A DNA stretch of 51,543 nt from an uncultured Eubacterium sp. (GCA_947384955.1 CANDJC010000015.1:1-51543), one strand, 5' to 3'; shown: positions 41,466-51,287, numbered from the stretch's first letter. Program-made: numbers and translations. Notes: a model not told the origin generated them from the letters alone.

Positions 41466-42533
41466 TCATGCCTCCTTCTTTTTGCCAAAACGCGCGAACA
41501 GGATTCGGAATACCTGGGATATGGCGATAAACAAAATTACACAGCCCATAATGATATCCACTACTTCCGACGGCGCTTTTACAATGCTCAGCTTGGAACC
41601 GCCGTATTTCATGGCTCCGTAAAAAAGCCCTGAGAAAATACAGCCGATAGGGCTCGAGGAGCCAATCAGCGCAACGGTGATTCCTTCAAATCCGAACCCT
41701 TCCTGTCCGGCAAACTGGCTGAGACGCCCGGACATGCCCAGAGTCTGTACGGCTCCTCCAAGCCCTGCCAGCGCCCCGGAGATTCCGAGAGCCGTCAGTA
41801 CGGAAGCGTCTGCATTAATGCCCGCATACAGCGCTCCGTTACTGTTAAAGCCTACCGCTTTCAGTTTGTAGCCCAGTGTTGTTTTTTCAATAATAATATA
41901 AATCAGAACCGCGGCCAGTACCGCCATGACAATGCCCCAGTTGGCTGAGCTGCAGTCCAGTGCGCTGCGCAGCCCTTCCGGGAACAGCAGCCTTGCAGAA
42001 GCCAGCACATCCTTTGTGGCTTCTCCGCCGCCCTCCTTATGAATGGCATCCAGGTTTACCACATAATTTGACAGATAGAACGCAATCCAGTTGAACATAA
42101 TAAATGAAAGGACTTCGTGAATCCCGCGTTTTACCTTCAGAATCCCTGCCATCAGCGACCATACCGCACCGGCAGCCGCAGCCGCCAGAACGCACACCAG
42201 GGCATGCAGCACCGGAGGAAGCTTCAGCACAATTCCAAGCACACAGGCAGTCAGCGAACCGACTACAAACTGCCCCTCCGCGCCGATATTAAAAACGCCG
42301 GTCCGGAAGGAAAACGCTACGCTTAATCCCGTAAAAATCAGCGGGCTGGCATAAATCAGCGTCCATACCAGATATTTCGGTTTTCCAAACACGCTGTTCA
42401 GGAGCTTGCCGTAAGCTGCCGCCGGGCTGATTCCGGCTGCCAGCAGGAACACTGCGCCAATGGCAAAGCCTGCCGCGATGGCAATCAGGGTATAGAATAC
42501 ATTGCTTTCGAAAATACTCTTTTTCTTATTCAT
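41466..42533 (-). CDS. Nucleoside ABC transporter permease (NupP-like)
   Basis: Permease of 355 residues, BPD_transp_2 family. N-terminal helix FAIGAVFLLAAGISPAAAYG, TGVFNIGAEGQFVVGSL motif and EAA-like loop GYKLKAVGFNSNGALYAGIN. First of the two permeases, with an 8-base overlap with the ATPase gene. Pairing of two different permeases of this type with one ATPase is the standard layout of BMP-type nucleoside importers. Confidence 0.92.
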   Translation of the reverse strand: MNKKKSIFESNVFYTLIAIAAGFAIGAVFLLAAGISPAAAYGKLLNSVFGKPKYLVWTLIYASPLIFTGLSVAFSFRTGVFNIGAEGQFVVGSLTACVLGIVLKLPPVLHALVCVLAAAAAGAVWSLMAGILKVKRGIHEVLSFIMFNWIAFYLSNYVVNLDAIHKEGGGEATKDVLASARLLFPEGLRSALDCSSANWGIVMAVLAAVLIYIIIEKTTLGYKLKAVGFNSNGALYAGINADASVLTALGISGALAGLGGAVQTLGMSGRLSQFAGQEGFGFEGITVALIGSSSPIGCIFSGLFYGAMKYGGSKLSIVKAPSEVVDIIMGCVILFIAISQVFRILFARFGKKKEA

Positions 42534-44070
42534 GTGTTTTACCTCCTGCCATCATAAAGCCCAGTTCTTTCTCATCCGCATCTTTTCCAGGCACGCTTCC
42601 GGTAATCTGCCCGTCGAAAATAACTTCAATCCGGTCGGACAGGCTCATAATCTCGTCCAGCTCGAACGATACCAGAAGCACGGCACGGTTTTTATTCCGC
42701 TGTTCCACCAGATATTTATGTACAAACTCAATGGCTCCCACATCCAGTCCCCTTGTAGGATTTACCGCAATCAGAAGTTCTTTGTCGTTTGTCACCTCTC
42801 TGGCAATAATGACCTTCTGCTGATTTCCGCCTGACAGAGTGCCCGACGGCGCTCCTTCGCTGCCTCTCGGCCTTACATCGAATTTTTCCGAAAGCTTTGT
42901 GGCATGCTCGCGGATTGCCTTCCGGTTCAGAAATCCCCTGGTGGAAAACGGCTCTTCTTCAAAGTGCTGCAGAATCAGATTATCTTCGTTGGAAAATTCC
43001 AGAACCAGGCCGTGTTTCTGACGGTCTGCAGGAATACTGGAAATGCCGCTTTCAAAGGTCGTTTTCGGAGATTTGTTAAACACATCCTGGCCGAGCAGCG
43101 TTACAGAGCCGGATTCCGCTTTGCGAAGCCCTGTCAGCACCTCCACCAGCTCGGTCTGGCCGTTGCCGTCCACACCCGCCAGGCCGACAATCTCGCCTCT
43201 TCTTACATTCAGATTCAGCCCCTTTAAAATCTCCACGTCACGGTAGTCCTTCGCATGGATATCGCGGACCTCTAAAACCGTTTCTCCCGGCGTAATCTCC
43301 TTTTTCTCCACCTTAAAGTTTACGTCACGGCCCACCATCATAGCTGCCAGGTCGTTTTCACTGACTTCATCTACTTTCACGGTCCGGATATATTTCCCCT
43401 GACGGATAATGGTACACTGGTCGGACGAAGCAGTGATTTCTTTTAATTTATGAGTAATCAGTATCACGCTCTTGCCGTCTGCCGTCAGATTTTCAATAAT
43501 CTCCATAAGTCCTTCGATTTCCTGAGGTGTCAGCGAAGCCGTAGGCTCGTCCAGAATCAGAGTGTCCGCACCGCGGTAGAGCACTTTTAAAATCTCCACC
43601 CTCTGCTGCATGCCTACGGAAATATCTTCGATTTTCGCATCCGGGTCTACCTTCATCCCGTAGCGCTCTGACAGCTCCATGACTTTCTTCTTAGCCGTCT
43701 CTTTATCCACCACCAGTCCTTTCACCGGCTCCATGCCAAGAATGATATTCTCGGTCACTGTAAACGGCTGAATCAGCATGAAATGCTGGTGAACCATGCC
43801 GATACCGATGTCAATGGCGTCCTTCGGACTTGAGAACTGCACTTCTTTTCCATTGATTAAAATCTGACCGCTGGTCGGCTTATAAAGCCCGCAGAGCACA
43901 TTCATCATCGTACTTTTGCCCGCACCGTTCTCTCCAAGAATCGCATGCACTTCTCCTTTGTGCACCGTTAAATTAATGTGGTCATTGGCGGTAAAATCAC
44001 CAAATTTTTTTACTATGTCTTTCATCTGGACCACAACTGTCCCAGGGTCCATATGACTTACTCTCCCCAC
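42526..44070 (-). CDS. Nucleoside ABC transporter ATPase (NupO-like)
   Basis: Fused double ABC ATPase of 514 residues. The first cassette has GENGAGKS near residues 45-52 and ISVGMQQRVEIL as its signature. The second has a degenerate Walker A (GVDGNGQTEL) and a good signature LSGGNQQK, as in RbsA- and NupO-type proteins, so one site is probably catalytic. The GTG at 44070 has GGAGG 8 bases upstream. An ATG at 44052 is also possible. It powers the two permeases downstream. Order yjjW-ATPase-permease-permease in one operon. Confidence 0.92.
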   Translation of the reverse strand: MGRVSHMDPGTVVVQMKDIVKKFGDFTANDHINLTVHKGEVHAILGENGAGKSTMMNVLCGLYKPTSGQILINGKEVQFSSPKDAIDIGIGMVHQHFMLIQPFTVTENIILGMEPVKGLVVDKETAKKKVMELSERYGMKVDPDAKIEDISVGMQQRVEILKVLYRGADTLILDEPTASLTPQEIEGLMEIIENLTADGKSVILITHKLKEITASSDQCTIIRQGKYIRTVKVDEVSENDLAAMMVGRDVNFKVEKKEITPGETVLEVRDIHAKDYRDVEILKGLNLNVRRGEIVGLAGVDGNGQTELVEVLTGLRKAESGSVTLLGQDVFNKSPKTTFESGISSIPADRQKHGLVLEFSNEDNLILQHFEEEPFSTRGFLNRKAIREHATKLSEKFDVRPRGSEGAPSGTLSGGNQQKVIIAREVTNDKELLIAVNPTRGLDVGAIEFVHKYLVEQRNKNRAVLLVSFELDEIMSLSDRIEVIFDGQITGSVPGKDADEKELGFMMAGGKTHE

Positions 44071-44085
44071 GCCCTTCGCCTCCTT

Positions 44086-44925
44086 TCATATGATAATGAT
44101 ATTTTGAAATCCGTATTCTCTGAGGATGTCCGCCAGATGCTCCAGGTATTCCTGCCCGGGCACCTCATAGCAGGCATATTCTCTGCGCACGCCCATCGGC
44201 CGGTAGGCAATGATTTTGATTCGAAACTCGCAGACCGCCAGATAAGGCGCAAGAAATGCCCCCATGCTGCGGATGCTGCATTCCGTATCATAAAGTCCCG
44301 GGACAATCACTGCCCGTACTTCATATAATTTGCCATGCTCCGCCAGCCAGGAGGCATTCGCAAGAACCGTATCATTTGGCGCGCCTGTCACTGTCCGGTG
44401 TTCTTCACAGTCAAACGCTTTGATATCCAGCATCACTCCGTCCGTGACTTCCATCAGCTTTGGATACTCCCAGAACGGAATCGTCCCGTTGCTGTCTATC
44501 AGAGTCGTCAGTCCGTCCGCCTTCGCAAGCTCAAACAGCTCTGTGAGAAACTCCGGCTGCAGCATGCACTCTCCTCCGGAAACAGATATTCCGCGGATAA
44601 ACGGAATCTGTCTGCGGATTCGCTCCTCCACTTCTTCCGGGGACAGCTCCTCTGTCTTTGGAGAGCTGCCGTGCGGGCAGACACGGATACAGGTATCGCA
44701 CTGTACACATTTTTCCGGATAAAAACGAATCTTTCCGTCTTCTGCTGACAGTGCGCCTGCGGGGCAGCTGCCCGCACAGACGCCGCAGTTCTGGCACAGT
44801 CCTCTGGTTTCCGGATTGTGGCAGTATCTGCAGTCAATATTGCATCCCTGCAGAAAAACCGCCGTCCGGTTGCCGGGGCCGTCTACGCTGCTAAACGGAA
44901 TAATCCGGTTTACTGCCGCCTTCAT
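44086..44925 (-). CDS. yjjW: YjjW-type glycyl radical enzyme activase
   Basis: Radical SAM protein of 279 residues. Cys28/32/35 (CNIDCRYC) bind the radical SAM cluster. Two further [4Fe-4S] sites lie at Cys44/47/50/54 and Cys73/76/79/83, as in glycyl radical enzyme activases. GISVSGGECMLQPEF is typical of the family. It would install the glycyl radical on YjjI, encoded at the other end of the block. Its gene starts one base inside the BMP stop (TGATG), so it is made with the nucleoside transporter rather than beside its target. Confidence 0.9.
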   Translation of the reverse strand: MKAAVNRIIPFSSVDGPGNRTAVFLQGCNIDCRYCHNPETRGLCQNCGVCAGSCPAGALSAEDGKIRFYPEKCVQCDTCIRVCPHGSSPKTEELSPEEVEERIRRQIPFIRGISVSGGECMLQPEFLTELFELAKADGLTTLIDSNGTIPFWEYPKLMEVTDGVMLDIKAFDCEEHRTVTGAPNDTVLANASWLAEHGKLYEVRAVIVPGLYDTECSIRSMGAFLAPYLAVCEFRIKIIAYRPMGVRREYACYEVPGQEYLEHLADILREYGFQNIIII

Positions 44926-46046
44926 CAGTCTAACTGATAGACGTCGCCGTAAGCTGCTTCAAACTCTTCTTTTGAAGAAGGAACCGTGATTTCTCCGTCT
45001 ATGATTTTCTTCTTAACATCATCCACTGCGCTGATTACTTCTTCTGTCAGAAGGTCCTGTGTAGGTGCGATATCTACACCGCCTGCTGCCAGGTCATACG
45101 TATGCACGCCGCCTTCGAGCGTTCCGTCTATCAGTGACTGTACGGTATCATACACTGCATTATCCACTCTCTTCATAGCGGAAGTAATTACCGTATTCTT
45201 CGCGATAATGGACTGGTCGCTGTCCACGCCGACTGCGTAAATTCCAGCTTCCTGACATGCCTCGATAACCCCGAGACCCGTTGCTCCTGCTGCATGGAAG
45301 ATAATATCCGCGCCATTGGTAATCGCCGTGTTGGCATTTGTCTTGCCGGTTGCAGAATCTGCAAAGGAGTTGGCATTAAACTGCTGCACGGTAATATCCG
45401 GGTTCGCATCTATCGCGCCTGCACAGTATCCGTATCCAAACCTGTTCATCGTATCGTTTGCCATGCCAAGCACAAAGCCGATATTATTTGTCTCTGTCAT
45501 CATGCCGGCAACATAGCCTGCCAGGTAAGAAGCCTGCTCATGCTTGAACATCAGACAGGTAACATTATCCAAATCAATAGACTCATCATCGATAATCGCA
45601 AATTTGCTGTCCGGGTAAGATTCTGCGGCTGTCTTTGTAGCGTCCGCCAGCATATACCCTACGCTGATAATCAAATCATATTCTTCGTCAATAAAGGTTT
45701 CCATATTCGGCACATAATCCGCATCTGTTGCTGATTCCAGATAATTTGCCTCAATTCCCAGCTCGTCCATGGCCCTCTGCAGTCCTTCCCAGGAAGACTG
45801 GTTAAAGGAGCCGTCATTTACACCGCCCACATCCGTAATCAGTCCAACCTTCAGGCCTTCCCCGGAACCGGAAGCTTCCCCGCCGCCGGAAGAATCTTTA
45901 TCATCAGAAGAGCCCCCTTCATCGGAAGACGTCTCACTGCCGCTGCCGGAATTATCTTTTGTACTGTCCGCGCCTCCTCCGCACGCTGTCAGTCCCAGTG
46001 CCATAACCATTGCCATAATCAATGCCATTACTTTTTTCTTTCTCAT
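44925..46046 (-). CDS. BMP-family nucleoside-binding lipoprotein
   Basis: Substrate-binding lipoprotein of 373 residues. MRKKKVMALIMAMVMALGLT leads to the lipobox LTAC (acylated Cys22). A Ser/Gly-rich linker and a BMP domain follow, with KVGLITDVGGVNDGSFNQSS and ADIIFHAAGATGLGVIEAC as the recognised motifs. BMP proteins bind purine and pyrimidine nucleosides for an ABC importer. The start at 46046 was picked by the signal peptide and AAGGCGG upstream; the open frame further upstream is spurious. First gene of the transporter operon. Confidence 0.94.
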   Translation of the reverse strand: MRKKKVMALIMAMVMALGLTACGGGADSTKDNSGSGSETSSDEGGSSDDKDSSGGGEASGSGEGLKVGLITDVGGVNDGSFNQSSWEGLQRAMDELGIEANYLESATDADYVPNMETFIDEEYDLIISVGYMLADATKTAAESYPDSKFAIIDDESIDLDNVTCLMFKHEQASYLAGYVAGMMTETNNIGFVLGMANDTMNRFGYGYCAGAIDANPDITVQQFNANSFADSATGKTNANTAITNGADIIFHAAGATGLGVIEACQEAGIYAVGVDSDQSIIAKNTVITSAMKRVDNAVYDTVQSLIDGTLEGGVHTYDLAAGGVDIAPTQDLLTEEVISAVDDVKKKIIDGEITVPSSKEEFEAAYGDVYQLD

Positions 46047-46131
46047 ATATTTATCCGCCTTTCTCATAATATCATGTAACTTTTGCTTCAGCTTCCAGAT
46101 TACCATCTGTCTGTCCGCCCTTTTGCTCAGA

Positions 46132-46851
46132 TTACTCTTCAAACTTATACATTTTGTCTTCAAGCAGCTCCCGTATCATCCCGTACTGCCGTTCATCTAT
46201 CTGAATCTTCCACCTGTCCCTGGTAATGCATCCCTTTTCTTCGAGTGCCTTTAACGTCCTGGTCACCGTCCGTTCCGATACTCCGGCTGTTTCTGTAAAA
46301 TCCTTCCGGCTCATATACAGGCTGCATTTTCCATTTTTTTCATAGGACTGATACATCTTATAAAGCACCAGATAGATGCGTTCCACACCCTGGAGCAATA
46401 CATACAGTCTCTCCTTTTTGGCCTGCTTTAAAAGATACCTTCCCACTTTTTTGCATTCCATACGGTAAGCGCAGAAATCATGCTCAAACCACTTTCCGAA
46501 CTGTTCCCGGCTGGTTTTTAAAAAAATACTTTCCACAGTCGTTACGAGTGTGGTCTGGTATTCCTCCATTTCCAGCATCAGTTCCATAACGCCGAATACC
46601 TCAATCGGAAGAAACTGGATAAAACCATAGGTCATATCTTTCACACGGTGCTCCTCCGCCGTCACACTTCCCTTTAAAAGAATGTAAATATCCTCTGCCG
46701 GCTCTCCTTCTGTGATAAACGTTCTGTTTTTCGGCATATGAATCACCTGAAACGCATCCATAAGCCAGAAGGGTGCACCCGCGAAATAGGTCTCCAGGTA
46801 GACTCTGTGCTGTGTCTCAAGCTTCTGTATCTGCCTGACCGTTTCATTCAT
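46132..46851 (-). CDS. Crp/Fnr-family transcriptional regulator
   Basis: Protein of 239 residues. A cyclic-nucleotide-binding-like domain (about residues 30-140, with FITEGEPAEDIYILLKGSVT) is followed by a Crp-type winged HTH (SLYMSRKDFTETAGVSERTV with TRTLKALEEKGCI). The ligand pocket residues of cAMP-binding CRP are not evident, so the signal is unknown. It lies between deoB and the BMP lipoprotein gene, all on the minus strand, so it probably controls nucleoside use. No matching binding site could be picked out with confidence. Confidence 0.85.
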   Translation of the reverse strand: MNETVRQIQKLETQHRVYLETYFAGAPFWLMDAFQVIHMPKNRTFITEGEPAEDIYILLKGSVTAEEHRVKDMTYGFIQFLPIEVFGVMELMLEMEEYQTTLVTTVESIFLKTSREQFGKWFEHDFCAYRMECKKVGRYLLKQAKKERLYVLLQGVERIYLVLYKMYQSYEKNGKCSLYMSRKDFTETAGVSERTVTRTLKALEEKGCITRDRWKIQIDERQYGMIRELLEDKMYKFEE

Positions 46852-46877
46852 CTGTCACCACCTGTATTCCGCTGATT

Positions 46878-48068
46878 TTATACAAGCTTCTCAAGGAGCG
46901 AGGTGCCAATCGTTCCTTCTGGCATGGCAATGCCGAAATTATCCGCTACAGTCGCCCCGATGACCGCAAACGTATCGGTTTCCGGCAGCAGGCCATGTCC
47001 CTGCATAGACGGAGACCAGGCCAGAAACGGTACTTTTTCCCTCGTATGGTCTGTGCCTGTATAAGTCGGGTCATTGCCGTGGTCCGCTGTAATAATAAGA
47101 AGGTCTTTTTCCTTCATAAGCTCCATCAGCACTCCCAGATTCCGGTCAAATTTTTCAATCTCCCGCGCATATCCGGCCGGGTCCCTTCTGTGTCCCCAGA
47201 GTGCGTCAAAATCCACCAGATTCACAAAGCATAGTCCGTGAAAATCTTCCTTTGCCAGCTCAATCGTCTGTTCCATCCCGTGAACCGAGCTTTGGGATTT
47301 CAGTGCCCTTGTAATGCCCTCTCCGTCAAAGATATCTTTAATCTTGCCAACGGAAATCACGTCCAGTCCGGCTTCCTTCAATGCATCCAGCACCGTCTTT
47401 CCAAAAGGCTTGAGCGCATAATCGTGGCGGTTGCTGGTCCTTTTGAATTCGCCGCGCTTCTTTCCCAAATATGGCCTCGCGATGACTCTTCCGACCTTCC
47501 ACTCGTCTTTCATGGTAATGTCTCTTGCAATTTCACAGCAGCGGTAGAGCTCGTCCAGCCCGAACGTCTCTTCATTTCCGCAAATCTGCAGCACAGAATC
47601 CGCGGAAGTATAGACAATCATATGTCCGGTGGCAATCTCTTCCTCTGCCAGCTCTTCCAGAATTTCTGTCCCGCTGGCGCTTTTGTTTCCGATGACCTTA
47701 TGCCCTGTCCGTTCTTCCAGTTCCCGAATCAGCTCCGGCGGAAATCCGGTATCGGTGAAGGTTTTAAACGGCTGTTTTCCTTCGAGCCCCATCATCTCCC
47801 AGTGTCCGGTCATCGTATCCTTGCTGCAGCTTTTTTCATTCAGCTTCGTATAATATGCCAGCGGCTCCTCTGCCGGCTTTACCTGTTTTAAGGTACACAG
47901 GTTTGCCATTCCAAGCTTTCTTAGATTTGGCATCTCCAGATGCTCCGCCGATTCCGAGATATGTTCCAGCGTGTTCACGCCTATATCCCCATACTCTTTG
48001 GAATCCGGCATTTCTCCCACACCCAGAGAATCCATAACGACTACAAAAATACGGTTATATCTGTGCAT
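46878..48068 (-). CDS. deoB: Phosphopentomutase
   Basis: Metalloenzyme of 396 residues of the alkaline phosphatase-like superfamily. [15 protein letters not shown] holds the first metal Asp, [12 protein letters not shown] the catalytic Thr, and [20 protein letters not shown] the remaining metal ligands. It converts (deoxy)ribose-1-phosphate to the 5-phosphate, linking the phosphorylase to deoC. Coding order in the operon is udp, cdd, deoB, then the Crp/Fnr-like gene. Confidence 0.97.
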   Translation of the reverse strand: MHRYNRIFVVVMDSLGVGEMPDSKEYGDIGVNTLEHISESAEHLEMPNLRKLGMANLCTLKQVKPAEEPLAYYTKLNEKSCSKDTMTGHWEMMGLEGKQPFKTFTDTGFPPELIRELEERTGHKVIGNKSASGTEILEELAEEEIATGHMIVYTSADSVLQICGNEETFGLDELYRCCEIARDITMKDEWKVGRVIARPYLGKKRGEFKRTSNRHDYALKPFGKTVLDALKEAGLDVISVGKIKDIFDGEGITRALKSQSSVHGMEQTIELAKEDFHGLCFVNLVDFDALWGHRRDPAGYAREIEKFDRNLGVLMELMKEKDLLIITADHGNDPTYTGTDHTREKVPFLAWSPSMQGHGLLPETDTFAVIGATVADNFGIAMPEGTIGTSLLEKLV

Positions 48069-48110
48069 ATTCTTTCTCCTGATTCAAATCCTGCTGTTTT
48101 CCTTTTCCTT

Positions 48111-48530
48111 TTACGTCAGATTCCCGGGGCCAAAGCCCATTGGCAGAAGCTCTTTGAGACGAAGCACCTGATAATGCTCTGTATCCGTTGCAAGGATAAT
48201 CTCAAATGTCTCCGGGTCGCAGAACTCCATCATTACCTGACGGCATACTCCGCAGGGAGGGGTATATTCTGTCAGCTTTCCATCCTGGCCTCCCACGACG
48301 CAGATAGCGGAAAACTCCTTTACGCCTTCGCTGACTGCCTTGAAAAAAGCGGTACGCTCCGCACAGTTCGAAGGCGTATAAGCCGCATTTTCAATGTTGC
48401 AGCCTTTATAAATGCTCCCGTCTTTTGCCAGCAGGGCCGCGCCTACATGAAAATGGGAATATGGAACATAAGAATAAGCAAGCTGTCCGACAGCCGTCTG
48501 AATCAGCTCCTGTATCCGTTCTTTTTCCAT
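48111..48530 (-). CDS. cdd: Cytidine deaminase
   Basis: Zinc enzyme of 139 residues, the size of the homotetrameric family. The catalytic motifs are SNCAERTAFF (His replaced by Cys, with catalytic Glu) and PPCGVCRQVMMEF. It converts cytidine and deoxycytidine to uridine and deoxyuridine, feeding the downstream phosphorylase. The start at 48530 overlaps the udp stop by one base (TAATG). The longer upstream frame lies inside udp and is spurious. Confidence 0.95.
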   Translation of the reverse strand: MEKERIQELIQTAVGQLAYSYVPYSHFHVGAALLAKDGSIYKGCNIENAAYTPSNCAERTAFFKAVSEGVKEFSAICVVGGQDGKLTEYTPPCGVCRQVMMEFCDPETFEIILATDTEHYQVLRLKELLPMGFGPGNLT

Positions 48531-49312
48531 TATTTTCCTCCTTCCTGCTCCTCTCTGATAAGTCTTCGCAAAGCACCTACCGCAGTCCGAATTGCCATAT
48601 CCGTATCGTGCACCACCGGATTGTCCAGTCCTTCGCGCTCCCGCTCCTGATTTGCTATGACCAGAAATACAGAGCCCACGCGCACATGCAGCTTGCTTGC
48701 AGCCACAAAAAGCGCCGCGGATTCCATCTCCGAAGCCAGACAGCCCAGCCGCTTCCATGCTTCCCATTTATTAAGAAGCTCATAGCTTACCGGCATGGCT
48801 TCCGGCTCATGCTGTCCATAGAAAGCATCTTTGCACTGCACAACACCTGCGTGATACTCTTTTCCCTGTTCCTTTGCGGATGAAATCAGCGCATTGATAA
48901 CACCGATATCCGCTACCGCCGGAAACTCAATGGGGGCATACTCTCTGCTGGTACCTTCCATACGGACTGCACCTGTGGCGATAACAAGGTCCCCGCTCTT
49001 TACGTCCAGCTGCATTCCGCCACAGGTTCCCACGCGGATAAACGTATCTGCTCCTGCCCTGACCAGTTCTTCCAAAGCGATAGATGCAGACGGGCCGCCG
49101 ATTCCTGTGGATGTCACACTGACCTTTACCCCATCCAGATACCCTGTATAGGTCACATATTCCCGGCTGTCTGCCACAAGCTGCGCATCAAAGAAATATT
49201 TTGCAATCTTTACACACCGCTTGGGGTCTCCGGGCAGAATTACGTATTTCCCTACGTCGCCTTCACCTACCTGGACATGGTACTGCCTGCTCGCATCTTC
49301 TGAATAATTCAT
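48530..49312 (-). CDS. udp: Uridine phosphorylase
   Basis: Phosphorylase of 260 residues of the NP-I family. [32 protein letters not shown] and [11 protein letters not shown] (phosphate and base pocket) place it with uridine phosphorylases. It splits uridine, and perhaps deoxyuridine and thymidine, to base and (deoxy)ribose-1-phosphate. First gene of its operon, with a promoter upstream. No separate purine phosphorylase is in the window. Confidence 0.93.
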   Translation of the reverse strand: MNYSEDASRQYHVQVGEGDVGKYVILPGDPKRCVKIAKYFFDAQLVADSREYVTYTGYLDGVKVSVTSTGIGGPSASIALEELVRAGADTFIRVGTCGGMQLDVKSGDLVIATGAVRMEGTSREYAPIEFPAVADIGVINALISSAKEQGKEYHAGVVQCKDAFYGQHEPEAMPVSYELLNKWEAWKRLGCLASEMESAALFVAASKLHVRVGSVFLVIANQEREREGLDNPVVHDTDMAIRTAVGALRRLIREEQEGGK

Positions 49313-49385
49313 TACCGTCCTCCATTCTTCGCAAAAAAGCCTTTTGGCGCTTTTTTGGTCATTTTACCTGCTTTTGCTTCTTTCC

Positions 49386-49413
49386 ATAATATGAATATAT
49401 CATATTTTGACAA
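49386..49413 (-). promoter_or_regulatory. Promoter of the udp-cdd-deoB operon
   Basis: On the minus strand TTGTCA and TATTAT with a 16-base spacer, about 75 bases before the udp start. The rest of the gap 49313-49655 contains the yjjI terminator and nothing else recognised. Confidence 0.6.
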
Positions 49414-49542
49414 CAAACAAAAGGCCATGTGGCATATTTAATGCAATTTTTTGTTATTATAGACATAATATGCTGATATCCTCCTGCTTTTCTTATACAC
49501 TGCCGAAAAGTCTGGCAGATGCATAAGGATTATTACAAAAAA

Positions 49543-49641
49543 CGAGGCTGCCGCACTAAGTAAAATACATACAGAATATCGCAGATACAAAAATTTTATA
49601 CTGCTATATTTTGCTGTATTTTCCTTAATGCGGCAGCCCCG
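49543..49641 (-). terminator. Long-stem terminator after yjjI
   Basis: CGAGGCTGCCGCACTAAG and CTTAATGCGGCAGCCCCG form an 18-bp stem with a few mismatches. Inside it AAAATACA and TGTATTTT can extend the pairing. On the minus strand it is followed by TTTTTTG. It sits right after the yjjI stop and would end that transcript. Confidence 0.8.
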
Positions 49642-49655
49642 TTTTACTTATTCAG

Positions 49656-51200
49656 TCAGCGGATTTTCCGCTCCAGTATGTGTCCGTTTTTAGAAGCTCC
49701 AAGTCCAAGCCCCGTTGTATTCTGAAGAACCGCGAGACCGCTGTCGAGTTTTTCCATCTCCGAACGCTTCACCAGATATCCGGTTACACGAATCACATCG
49801 CTGTCACTGGAATAAAAGGACAGATATCTGAGCTCCTGCCGGAACGAACCTTTGATAATATCCAGCACAAATTCCGGATTCTTATGCACCGTTATATCTA
49901 TCGGGAAGATATCCCCGGTCCCGGACGGAAAATATTTATGGAATCTGTTCAGCACCTTCAGCTGATCAATCAGTTCCTTTGGTTCCTCGCCAATCGGAAT
50001 CCTGGTTCCCGGCGATACATGCTCATCTTCCGCAAGCCCTACCTGTGCATGCAGCAGATAATGGCCGCCCGTTACTTCACAGTACGGAGCTTCATGGTGC
50101 TGGTTAAAATCATTGATGATTTCCATAATCTCCACGCCTAAATCATTCGCAAAATCATCATGGCCGAATCTGCCGGTCTTCCCTTCCTTTTCCAGCAGAA
50201 TATTGACGCATTCTGCCATGCCTACCATGCCAAACATAGCGGTAAACCGGTCTCTGTGCACAAAGCCTTCTTTAATAAGGAAGTGATTCTCAAAAAATCC
50301 GCTTTCTTCCACTTCAAACCGGACTCTCGCGTCCATATAACGCGCCATAATATCAAGGACATACGGAAGCTCGCGCTCCTTGAAATCCTGAATATTTTTG
50401 GCCCTTTTTGCAATATTTCCAAGAATCAGACGGCAGAGCGTATAACTGCCGCCGCCCAGAGGCAGCCCGTTATAGCAGCTTGCAATCACATAGTTCTCTG
50501 TCAGCTCGCTGCGGAACATTGCATGATTGGCAAAGCTCGGCTTCGCGCTGTGCAGTGCGCAGTCAATGGCTTTCAGGGCAAATTCATCATCCGTTACGCC
50601 TTCTTCATACTTCATGGTTATATTCGGCACGGCATGCTCCAGCTCCGTTTCTACCTCGAGCAGCAGCCTTCCGGCTTTGGTCGCCTTCGGCCCGATGTTG
50701 GCATGGGAAAAGGAATCCAGAATCGTGCGGTCCATATGAATCATAAACATCCGAAGAAGCTTCTTCGCCTGCTCCTCGTCTACGGTATCGATAAACGGCT
50801 CTAAAAGTTCATCCAGCTGCCCTACATAAACCGGATAATTGGTTATGCTCGGCACATGCTTATAGAAAATCAGAAGACTGTTGAGCGCTTCATACAGGTC
50901 TGACGGCGCTGGCAGCTGCAGGAAACTGCATCCTTCTTTCATGAATTTAGCATAATCCGGCGCAATGTAACGCGGACGCACCGGCGCATGCCCTTCTGCA
51001 AGGTCACAGATACACTTTTTGTCAATGCCTGTATTCAAAAGCTCATCCAGTCCTTCCGGGAGGTCCAGTACCTCCATCAGGGAGTCTGCCTGATTCGAAA
51101 GATTCGTCAGCTTCTGTTCGTGGGTCAGTACCGGACTTTTAATAATCTCCAGAATCTTTTCCCTTGTTTCATTTACCCGTTCCATGGAAATTTCTCTCAT
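49656..51200 (-). CDS. yjjI: YjjI-family glycyl radical enzyme
   Basis: Glycyl radical enzyme of about 514 residues of the YjjI family, shorter than pyruvate formate-lyase. The C-terminal radical loop is IRVTGYLV (Gly474 in RVTGY). A likely active-site Cys is Cys242 in ASCYNGLPLGGGSYTLCR. The start at 51200 has GGAGG 6 bases upstream. In E. coli yjjI and yjjW are neighbours of the deo operon; here both genes lie in the same block as udp, deoB and deoC, which supports a role in nucleoside or acetaldehyde metabolism. The reaction is not known to me. Requires YjjW and anaerobic conditions. Confidence 0.92.
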   Translation of the reverse strand: MREISMERVNETREKILEIIKSPVLTHEQKLTNLSNQADSLMEVLDLPEGLDELLNTGIDKKCICDLAEGHAPVRPRYIAPDYAKFMKEGCSFLQLPAPSDLYEALNSLLIFYKHVPSITNYPVYVGQLDELLEPFIDTVDEEQAKKLLRMFMIHMDRTILDSFSHANIGPKATKAGRLLLEVETELEHAVPNITMKYEEGVTDDEFALKAIDCALHSAKPSFANHAMFRSELTENYVIASCYNGLPLGGGSYTLCRLILGNIAKRAKNIQDFKERELPYVLDIMARYMDARVRFEVEESGFFENHFLIKEGFVHRDRFTAMFGMVGMAECVNILLEKEGKTGRFGHDDFANDLGVEIMEIINDFNQHHEAPYCEVTGGHYLLHAQVGLAEDEHVSPGTRIPIGEEPKELIDQLKVLNRFHKYFPSGTGDIFPIDITVHKNPEFVLDIIKGSFRQELRYLSFYSSDSDVIRVTGYLVKRSEMEKLDSGLAVLQNTTGLGLGASKNGHILERKIR

Positions 51201-51259
51201 ATTCTGCCTCCTGTTCAAAATAATATGCTGATGCCTGCGGTGTCTGTCTGCTTACTAAT

Positions 51260-51287
51260 TTTATATCATAAATTCACAAATTTGCAA
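51260..51287 (-). promoter_or_regulatory. Probable yjjI promoter
   Basis: On the minus strand TTGCAA and TATAAA with a 16-base spacer, about 60 bases before the yjjI start. Confidence 0.5.

Noticed and set aside
47238-47891. Open frame of 217 codons on the plus strand opposite deoB
   Set aside because: deoB is certain on the minus strand with all its motifs; the antisense frame has no recognisable domain.
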